Source: Dehalococcoidia bacterium (GTDB lineage: Bacteria; Chloroflexota; Dehalococcoidia; SZUA-161). From it: a DNA stretch of 7,265 nt. The stretch covers positions 1-7,265 of the forward strand of contig JACUUS010000117.1 of the NCBI GenBank assembly GCA_014859215.1. The letters are read 5' to 3'. Positions 1-5,066 of the stretch are shown here, one piece after another. Both the position numbers and the translations under genes were made by a program. The number at the start of each line of letters is the position of its first letter. The stretch's first letter is position 1. The notes under the pieces are model-generated. The model had not been told where the DNA came from. It did not search any database and worked only from the letters and a program-made list of their open reading frames with translations.

Positions 1-33
1 TTTGGAGTCTTGGAAGCACCCTCACACCCTAAC

Positions 34-54
34 CCTCTCCCTGATATGGAGAGG
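34..54. repeat. Hairpin in a CCCTAACCCTCTCCC-type intergenic repeat
   Basis: CCTCTCC at 34-40 pairs perfectly with GGAGAGG at 48-54 across a 7-nt loop. The preceding bases (19-40) read as a variant of the CCCTCACCCTAACCCTCTCCC element that recurs between genes in many bacterial genomes; that family link is from memory. It lies about 150 bases beyond the stop of the minus-strand repeat-protein gene. There is no T tract on either side, so a terminator role is not supported by the sequence. Confidence 0.5.
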
Positions 55-81
55 AAATAGCCACCCTTTCAGCCCCATCCG

Positions 82-102
82 GGTCGGGTTGGAAACCCGA
101 CC
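82..102. repeat. Perfect 9-bp hairpin, GGTCGGGTT/AACCCGACC
   Basis: GGTCGGGTT at 82-90 and AACCCGACC at 94-102 form a perfect 9-bp stem around the 3-nt loop GGA. The sequence resembles a widespread dispersed intergenic element (GTAGGTCGGGTT...); that resemblance is recalled, not searched. It is the strongest hairpin downstream of the minus-strand gene ending at 202 and could slow or end its transcription. No U-run follows on either strand, so it is called a repeat rather than a terminator. Confidence 0.5.
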
Positions 103-140
103 TACCGAGTCTCAAGCAAAGCGGCTATCCGAGTGTGAAG

Positions 141-203
141 CTGAGTCTGCAGTCTCAGTCTATGTGTCTATCCGGATCTGAGTCTGAATCTGAATCTCAG
201 TCT
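141..203. repeat. Degenerate CTGAGTCT/TCTGAA short-period repeat
   Basis: This stretch is an imperfect low-complexity repeat. CTGAGTCT occurs at 141-148 and 178-185, CTCAGTCT at 154-161 and 196-203, and TCTGAA twice in tandem at 183-194. The last copy runs into the stop codon of the minus-strand gene (202-204). It looks like slippage-derived sequence or a decayed dispersed element; no function is evident. The remaining bases of 1-201 outside this and the two hairpins show nothing recognisable. Confidence 0.5.
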
Positions 204-3141
204 AATCGTGGTTTGCCTTCAGCACGACCAGGATTCGCTCGGCGTCCTTGTCCTTGTCCTTCTTCTTCGTCTGGCGGGGCGGGACGATGTGTTTGAGGAA
301 ATCGCCCAGGGGGTGAGAATCGAGCAGCCTCTCCTCGATGGCGTCTTCTACCGCGCCTTCTTCTTTCAACTCTTCTACGAGCGGGACCGGGTCTTCCATG
401 TGAACGGTGATCGTGGCGCCGACCTCTAGCGAGCCGCCAGTGGCGAGCACGCGGACGTGCGGGATACTCTGAATGGCGACACGGAGCCTGGTAAGCTGAG
501 CGAAGTTTACCGGCGGCACAACGACAAGCTCGATACGTTTTGGCTGAGGCTTTTCTGCCTTAGGTTCTTCCGCGGGCAGCTTGTCTTTCAGGGCTTTCAT
601 GAGGTAGGCGGGCCTCTGGGCGGGCGAGGCCGCGGCGATGGTCTCGGCCTCTTCGAGGATCCGCCGCGCCCTTTCCTCGTACTCGTTCACCATGCTTATT
701 GTGAGGGCGCCCGCTTCCTTGCGGGCCTGCTCGACAATAGCGGCGGCTTCCTGCTCGGCCTCGGCTACTATTCTATCCCTGTGAGATTCGCCCTTGCGCA
801 TTGCCTCTTCGATCACGAGGCTGCCTTTTTGCTCCGCCTCGGCCTGGATGCGGGCGGCTTGCGCCTCGATTTCCTCGAGCATGCGCTTGCCTTTCTCTTC
901 AACCCGGGCAAGAATCTCGCTGGCTTCCGGTTCAGCAGCTCTTCTGGCCTCCTCGATGATCTCGCTCGCGGTCTCCCTGGCCTTCGTCAGTACTGCCTCT
1001 GCCTGTTCTCCAGCCTTGTTACGGGCGTCTTCGATTATAGATGCGCCTTTTTCCTGTGCGGCGTTGACGATGCGGGCTGATTCGGCGTCGCTGAGCTGCG
1101 TGGCCTCTTCCTGTATCTCGTAGCCTCTTTGAACGGCTGCTGCGATCACCTTGTTGGCCTCGGGCTCGGCATTGACCCTGGCCTCTCCGAGTATGGACTG
1201 TGCCTTCTCGCGCGCTTCGGCGATGATGCGAGAGACGTCCTCTTCGGCCCTGGCCCGGGCCTCCTCGGCAATGCGGCTGCCGGTCTGCTCGGCCTGCGCG
1301 ATGACCGCCTGCGCGTCTGCTTCCGCCCTGGAGGTGAACTGAGAAATGATTTCTTCGCCTTTGCGCTCTGCTTCAGCGAGGGCCCTGTTCACTTCGGGCT
1401 CGGCCGTCTTACGCGCATCCTCGATGATCAGGCTGGCCTTCTCCTCGGCGTCGGTGACGATTCTGGCGGCGGCTGCTTCCGCCTCCCTCGTAGACTCCGT
1501 GAGAATGGCGCCTCGGGTTTGCTCGCCTTCATCACGTATTCGATCCAGTTCCGCTGCCGCCTCCGCCCTGGCGTCTTCCGCAATGCGGGCTGCCTGCTGG
1601 CGGGCTTCTTCTATAAGACGGTTGGCTGTCCCTGAAGCCTCTTTTTCCGCCTTGGTCCGCGCCTCCTCAAGTATGCTCTGAGCGTTTCGTTCGGCTTCAG
1701 CGAGAATCTTCTGCACCTCCGGCTGGGCCTTTTCGGCTGCCTCCTGGACTATCTTTTCGGCTTTGCGCTCGGCTTCGTCGATCAGCTTCCTTGCTTCCGG
1801 TTTCGCATCGTGCCTGGCCTGGTCGAGGATACTCGAGGCTTCTTCCCTGGCTGAGGCGAGGATGCTCTGGGCTTCGGACGCAGCCTTCTCTTTCAAATCC
1901 TGGACGATCTGCCGTGCCTCCTGCTCCGCCCCGGCAAGGTACTGCCGGGCCTGGGGCTCCACCTCGGACTTCGCCTGGTCCATGATAGCTTTTGCGGCAA
2001 GCCTTGCCTCGGAGACAATTCTATCCTTTTGAGCCTCGGCTCCACGGGTCGCCTCTTCGATGACGGCCTTTCCCTGATCTTCGACTTGCGCCCGCGCGGT
2101 CTGCGCTTCCTTTTCCACCGTGGTGCGGGCGTTTTCGGCAATCCTCCGGGCAGCTTGTTCAGCTTCCGCGACCAGCTTGCGGGCAGTCTGTTCGGCCTCC
2201 TCTACCACCTTGCGAGCTTCGGGCTGGGCCTTGTGCCTGGCATCTTCGATTATTTTCGCGGCCTTGCTTTCGGCCTCTGCGACGACCTTCTTGGCCTCGG
2301 GCTTGACCCTATTCCTCGCGTCTTCGAGCATTGCGCGGCTCTTCTGTTCGGCGTCTTCGAGCATGGCCCTGCTCTTCTGCACGGCGTCTTCGAGCATGGC
2401 CTTGCTCTTCTGCTCGGCGGCGGTGACCATGGACGAAGACCGGGCCTCGGCGCTTGCGGCTGCTTCCTGCACCAGACGGCGGCTGGTCTCCTCGGCTTCG
2501 GCGATGATCTTTCGGGCTTCAGGCTCGGCGTTTTGCCGCGCCTGGCCGATTATCTGGAGGCTCTTCTGATCAGCCTGGGTTATCACCCTGTTGGCATCGA
2601 CCTCGGATTTCGAAAGGGCTTCCTGAATTATCTGGTGAGCCTTCTGGTTGGCTTCGGCCAGTATTCGCGCCGAATCAGCCTCAGCTTTAGCCCGGGCCTC
2701 TTCGACGGTCTGGTTCACCTTCTGTTCGACCTCGGAAAGGGCTCGCTTCGCTTCAGGCTGGGCTTTCTTCCTTGCCTCATCAAGTATCTGGGCTGCCTTC
2801 TGCTCGGCGTCGGCAACTATCTTGCTTGCTTCGGGCCTGACTTTCCTTCTGGCCTCCTCGATAAGCTCTCGGGCCTTCTGTTCAGCCTGGGCTGTTATGC
2901 GTTTGGCCTCGGCCTCACCCTGCTTCCGCGCCTCGTCCAGGACCTGTTTCTCCTTCTGTTCGGTCTGGTTGAGGATCTTGCTGGCCTCAGCTTCGGCCTT
3001 CCTTCGGGCTTCATCGCGAAGTCCTGCCTCTTTTTGCTTGGTGATATGGTTGATGAAAGCTATGACCTGGGACTCATCCAGGCCCTTGTTGACTATCTGG
3101 AATTCATGCCCCCACAACTCACGCACCGGTCTATTGGCCAT
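202..3141 (-). CDS. Giant 11/15-residue-repeat helical protein with DivIVA-like N-terminus
   Basis: 979 residues. The ATG is preceded by AAGGAGG (3146-3152), which fixes the start. Residues about 8-35 resemble the DivIVA N-terminal segment (F-x2-V-x-KGLDE-x-QV-x2-FI). Residues 60-820 are a helical array of 28 units, 24 of them exactly 26 residues (11+15), rich in Ala, Glu, Lys and Arg. A Pro/Lys/Glu linker follows (about 838-868). An alpha/beta domain (about 869-940) begins with the strand IELVVVPPV and has a GGS turn, giving a ferredoxin/ACT-like look. The tail is Lys-rich. I see no signal peptide, membrane segment or cysteine and only one Trp (W10), so a cytoplasmic protein is likely. DivIVA relatives mark poles or curved membrane; a scaffold or filament role here is inference. 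A LEA-like or lipid-binding amphipathic helix protein is the main alternative. The gene has its own promoter and is not in an operon within this window. The reading frame is sure, the function is not. Confidence 0.9.
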   Translation of the reverse strand: MANRPVRELWGHEFQIVNKGLDESQVIAFINHITKQKEAGLRDEARRKAEAEASKILNQTEQKEKQVLDEARKQGEAEAKRITAQAEQKARELIEEARRKVRPEASKIVADAEQKAAQILDEARKKAQPEAKRALSEVEQKVNQTVEEARAKAEADSARILAEANQKAHQIIQEALSKSEVDANRVITQADQKSLQIIGQARQNAEPEARKIIAEAEETSRRLVQEAAASAEARSSSMVTAAEQKSKAMLEDAVQKSRAMLEDAEQKSRAMLEDARNRVKPEAKKVVAEAESKAAKIIEDARHKAQPEARKVVEEAEQTARKLVAEAEQAARRIAENARTTVEKEAQTARAQVEDQGKAVIEEATRGAEAQKDRIVSEARLAAKAIMDQAKSEVEPQARQYLAGAEQEARQIVQDLKEKAASEAQSILASAREEASSILDQARHDAKPEARKLIDEAERKAEKIVQEAAEKAQPEVQKILAEAERNAQSILEEARTKAEKEASGTANRLIEEARQQAARIAEDARAEAAAELDRIRDEGEQTRGAILTESTREAEAAAARIVTDAEEKASLIIEDARKTAEPEVNRALAEAERKGEEIISQFTSRAEADAQAVIAQAEQTGSRIAEEARARAEEDVSRIIAEAREKAQSILGEARVNAEPEANKVIAAAVQRGYEIQEEATQLSDAESARIVNAAQEKGASIIEDARNKAGEQAEAVLTKARETASEIIEEARRAAEPEASEILARVEEKGKRMLEEIEAQAARIQAEAEQKGSLVIEEAMRKGESHRDRIVAEAEQEAAAIVEQARKEAGALTISMVNEYEERARRILEEAETIAAASPAQRPAYLMKALKDKLPAEEPKAEKPQPKRIELVVVPPVNFAQLTRLRVAIQSIPHVRVLATGGSLEVGATITVHMEDPVPLVEELKEEGAVEDAIEERLLDSHPLGDFLKHIVPPRQTKKKDKDKDAERILVVLKANHD
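682..2964 (-). repeat. Array of 28 protein-coding repeats, 78-bp basic period
   Basis: This is the DNA encoding residues 60-820 of the repeat protein. I parsed the translation by hand into units of the form AEQKAxxIIEEAR-x-KAxPEAxKIVAE. Twenty-four of 28 units are exactly 26 residues (78 bp). The exceptions are 48 residues (11+11+11+15; residues 242-289), 37 (11+11+15; 316-352), 30 (15+15; 483-512) and 22 (11+11; 747-768). Most units are well diverged in sequence, so the array is old overall, with one recent-looking expansion at 2321-2419. Confidence 0.85.
2321..2419. repeat. Three tandem 33-bp copies (hendecad expansion)
   Basis: Three consecutive 33-bp copies lie at 2321-2353, 2354-2386 and 2387-2419. 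Each begins TCTTCGAGCAT, and they differ by only a few bases. In protein they are the three 11-residue modules AEQKSKAMLED, AVQKSRAMLED and AEQKSRAMLED (residues 242-274). The near-identity contrasts with the divergence of the rest of the array and points to recent in-frame tandem duplication. Confidence 0.9.
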
Positions 3142-3165
3142 GACGCCTCCTTAGCTGCGATCCAG

Positions 3166-3194
3166 ATTCTAGCTAATCCGCGGGACAGGAGCAA
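3166..3194 (-). promoter_or_regulatory. Sigma-70-type promoter of the repeat-protein gene
   Basis: Read on the minus strand, TTGCTC (3189-3194) and TAGAAT (3166-3171) are separated by exactly 17 bases. The -10 matches TATAAT at five of six positions; the -35 matches only the TTG. Transcription would begin near 3159, leaving a leader of about 18 nt that holds the AAGGAGG ribosome site at 3146-3152. The GCTAGAATC core and the short leader closely match the promoter of the oxidoreductase gene at the other end of the window. Confidence 0.5.
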
Positions 3195-3381
3195 GACGAA
3201 ATAGTACCATAAGGGAGGATACATTTGTACAGGGCAAAGTACCACAGACCCTGGTATTCAGGGAGGGGCAGGCTGCGCATGCCTAGATTCTGGCGATATT
3301 CAGGGCTGAAGTCAATAACCTCACTTTACCTCTCACAGGAAGGCACCGGGGTCGCGCCGCAGGTTCGGTGCGCCTGTTCTG

Positions 3382-3390
3382 TGTTAGAAT
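3382..3390 (+). promoter_or_regulatory. Possible extended -10 element of the methyltransferase-glycosyltransferase unit
   Basis: TGTTAGAAT reads as an extended -10 (TG-n-TAGAAT). No convincing -35 sits 16-18 bases upstream; TTCGGT at 3364-3369 is the nearest candidate, with a 15-base spacer. A start site near 3397 would leave a leader of only about 9 nt before the ATG at 3406 and would exclude the ATG at 3391. It is called mainly because the same TAGAAT hexamer serves the other two transcription units. Confidence 0.3.
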
Positions 3391-3405
3391 ATGGCAGGGC
3401 CGGAA

Positions 3406-4080
3406 ATGGCGAGAGTAGATATCGAGTTCACGGGAGAACGCCTCGTGCCGGGGAAGACAAACCCGGATGTGCACAAGGAGCACATTGACCGCTATATGTT
3501 CGCCGCAGGTATGGCGGCAGGCAAGACCGTCCTGGATGTGGCGTGCGGAACCGGTTACGGGGCCGGGCTGATGGCGGAAGGCGGAGCGGCGGTCACGGGT
3601 GTGGATATGTCGCTTGAAGCGGTGCGGTACGCACGGGACTGGTTTGGAGATAACGGGTGCGTGACGTTTGTGTGCGCGGACGCGGTACACCTGCCTTTCC
3701 CGGACAGGTCTTTCCAGGTCGTAATCTCTTTCGAGACCCTGGAGCATATCCGCGCGTACAGGCAATTCCTTGCCGAATGCAGGCGTGTGCTGGCGGACGA
3801 AGGCGTACTGGTATGCTCTACGCCTAACAGGAGAGTCTTCTCCCCCTCCATGGCCAGGCCTCTGAATCCCTTTCACGTGAAGGAATTCTGGCCGGACGAG
3901 TTCCGACGCCTGCTGGGCAGGCACTTCCGGTCGATACAGTTTTACGGGCAGTGCGATGTCAACCTGGCCGACCACTCTGTAGAACGCACGCACGGTGTGC
4001 GGCGGTTTATCGACGACAACGAGACATCGTCCGCATATATAATCGCGGTGGCCAGGAAGAAGACTGCGAGGCGCTCTTGA
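3406..4080 (+). CDS. Class I SAM-dependent methyltransferase, probably glycan-modifying
   Basis: 224 residues from the ATG at 3406. The glycine-rich SAM motif VLDVACGTGYG is at 42-52, the acidic ribose-binding residue is D67 in VTGVDMS, and the adenine-side AD is at 91-92. LPFPD (96-100), then VVISFETLEH (105-114), gives the Methyltransf_11 signature. The FTGERLVPG stretch at 8-16, followed by EHIDRY, is a lead-in I associate with methyltransferases in surface-polysaccharide loci (family knowledge). Start choice: ATG 3406 has AGGG (3396-3399) six bases upstream. The in-frame ATG at 3391 lacks a ribosome site and abuts a possible -10, but cannot be excluded (it would give 229 residues). It overlaps the next gene by four bases, so the two products probably work together on one sugar or lipid-linked glycan. 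The exact methyl acceptor cannot be read from the sequence. Confidence 0.88.
   Translation: MARVDIEFTGERLVPGKTNPDVHKEHIDRYMFAAGMAAGKTVLDVACGTGYGAGLMAEGGAAVTGVDMSLEAVRYARDWFGDNGCVTFVCADAVHLPFPDRSFQVVISFETLEHIRAYRQFLAECRRVLADEGVLVCSTPNRRVFSPSMARPLNPFHVKEFWPDEFRRLLGRHFRSIQFYGQCDVNLADHSVERTHGVRRFIDDNETSSAYIIAVARKKTARRS
4068..4080 (+). promoter_or_regulatory. Stop-start overlap (TTGA) with internal ribosome site
   Basis: The methyltransferase ends at TGA 4078-4080. An in-frame TTG for the glycosyltransferase is at 4077-4079, giving a TTGA overlap. GAGG at 4068-4071 lies inside the methyltransferase gene, five bases before the TTG. This is the usual arrangement for translational coupling and decides the glycosyltransferase start over the upstream in-frame ATG at 3951, which would add 42 residues with no family resemblance. 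Confidence 0.65.
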
Positions 4081-5009
4081 TTTCGGCGGCAAGAGTCTCG
4101 GTTGTCATCGTGAACTGGAACAACTTCGCAGACACTTCCGAATGCCTTGACTCCCTCAGGCGGGCTAGCTATCCCAATTTTGAGGTGGTGCTGGTGGATA
4201 ACGCGTCCACCGGTGATGATGCCCGGCTCATCCGGGAAGGGTACGGCGACTTTGTCCGATTGATCGAGAACAGCAGCAATGAGGGCTTCGCCGAAGGATG
4301 CAATATAGGGATGAAGGATGCCCTCGGCAGGGGCGCGGACTACATAGTGCTTCTCAACAACGATACTGTGGCGGCCCCTGATTTTCTCGACAGGATAATC
4401 CCGGTTATGGAAGCCGACCGGAGGATAGGAATCGCGGGAGGAATGGTTTACAGCTACGAGGCCCCGGAGCTGATATGGTTCGGGGGAGGGAGAATTAACT
4501 ACCGGACCGGGAATACGCCCATAAGGGGCAGCGCTGAGAGAGACGTCGGCCAGTACTCGGGGATTGCGGATGTCGACTGGATTTGCGGCTGCTACATGGT
4601 CCTGTCACGTGAGACACTTGACAAGGCGGGCCTGCTGGATCGCAGGTTCTTTTTTGGCTGGGAGGACGCTGATATCTCGGTTAGAGCCGCCCGAGCCGGT
4701 TTCAGGGTAGTGTTTGTGCCGGATTCCAGGATCTGGCACAAGACTTTTTCGGAAGTCAAGCAGGATCGGTTGATGGGGATGCCCGTCTACTATGCCACTC
4801 GCGGACACTTCATATTCATGGAAAAGCACTTCACGCGGTTCCAGCTATGTACGGCGGGACTCTATTTTATAGTCAGCTTTCCGAGGTTCCTGCGTGATTA
4901 CACGCGCATCCTGGGAAGGAGAAAGGTGCCGCTTTATATATTCATGGATATTTACGGCTATCTGACCCGCAGGTGGCGGCAGTGGTCCCGTGTCCCGCAA
5001 GAGAGATAA
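4077..5009 (+). CDS. GT2-family glycosyltransferase, rhamnosyltransferase-like
   Basis: 310 residues from TTG 4077, a usual length for WbbL-type GT2 enzymes. It transfers a sugar from a nucleotide donor to a surface-glycan acceptor at the cytoplasmic face. Visible GT-A landmarks are the first strand VSVVIVNWNN (7-16), VDNAST (40-45), N-x-GF for nucleotide binding (68-71) and LLNNDT (92-97), where D96 serves as the DXD-type metal site. CGC (170-172) comes before the acceptor region, followed by GWEDAD (194-199) with the likely catalytic acidic residues and WHK (220-222). The C-terminus has an aromatic and hydrophobic stretch (about 255-295, with basic residues) that probably hugs the membrane; I see no clear transmembrane span. 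The WEDAD plus WHK pattern fits rhamnosyltransferases, but donor and acceptor are not proven. The start rests on the TTGA overlap and GAGG ribosome site. It is coupled to the upstream methyltransferase and ends three bases before a strong hairpin. Confidence 0.88.
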   Translation: MISAARVSVVIVNWNNFADTSECLDSLRRASYPNFEVVLVDNASTGDDARLIREGYGDFVRLIENSSNEGFAEGCNIGMKDALGRGADYIVLLNNDTVAAPDFLDRIIPVMEADRRIGIAGGMVYSYEAPELIWFGGGRINYRTGNTPIRGSAERDVGQYSGIADVDWICGCYMVLSRETLDKAGLLDRRFFFGWEDADISVRAARAGFRVVFVPDSRIWHKTFSEVKQDRLMGMPVYYATRGHFIFMEKHFTRFQLCTAGLYFIVSFPRFLRDYTRILGRRKVPLYIFMDIYGYLTRRWRQWSRVPQER

Positions 5010-5012
5010 GAC

Positions 5013-5040
5013 AAGCCCGGCCGGATGTCCGGCCGGGCTT
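5013..5040. terminator. Terminator-like hairpin between convergent genes
   Basis: AAGCCCGGCCGG (5013-5024) pairs perfectly with CCGGCCGGGCTT (5029-5040) around the 4-nt loop ATGT, giving a 12-bp, very G+C-rich stem. It starts three bases after the glycosyltransferase stop and lies 26 bases beyond the stop of the opposing oxidoreductase gene, where a shared bidirectional terminator is expected. The stem ends in CTT on either strand. The downstream flank is only moderately T-rich (CTTGTCTTATCTC on the minus strand, CTTCGTCATCT on the plus strand), so a classical U-tract is weak. Confidence 0.75.
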
Positions 5041-5066
5041 CGTCATCTGATAATAACCGGCTTGAT

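Noticed and set aside
682..2964. CRISPR-like array, suggested by regular periodicity of about 78 bp
   Set aside because: The repeats are diverged, have no separate unique spacers, and are fully explained as in-frame protein repeats.
2029..3204. Long plus-strand open frame (391 codons) opposite the repeat-protein gene, with several similar shorter ones
   Set aside because: It is the antisense of the 78-bp repeat array. Codon bias and repetition remove stops, the translated sequence mirrors the repeat period, and it has no family resemblance. The minus-strand gene has a promoter and a strong ribosome site.
3255..3305. Direct repeat TATTCAGGG at 3255-3263 and 3297-3305 in the divergent intergenic region
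   Set aside because: Nine bases at a 42-base offset could be chance; no promoter or regulator site geometry goes with it.
3225..3488. Possible 87-residue plus-strand gene starting on TTG with AAGGGAGG (3211-3218) at ideal spacing
   Set aside because: The ribosome-site match is tempting, but the product is unrecognised, Arg/Gly-rich and overlaps the well-supported methyltransferase start out of frame by more than 80 bases. The ribosome site may be chance or belong to a leader; orthologue comparison would settle it.
3283..4092. Minus-strand open frame of 269 codons over the methyltransferase
   Set aside because: It is a shadow of the plus-strand gene, which carries clear SAM-binding motifs; the antisense product has no recognisable domain.
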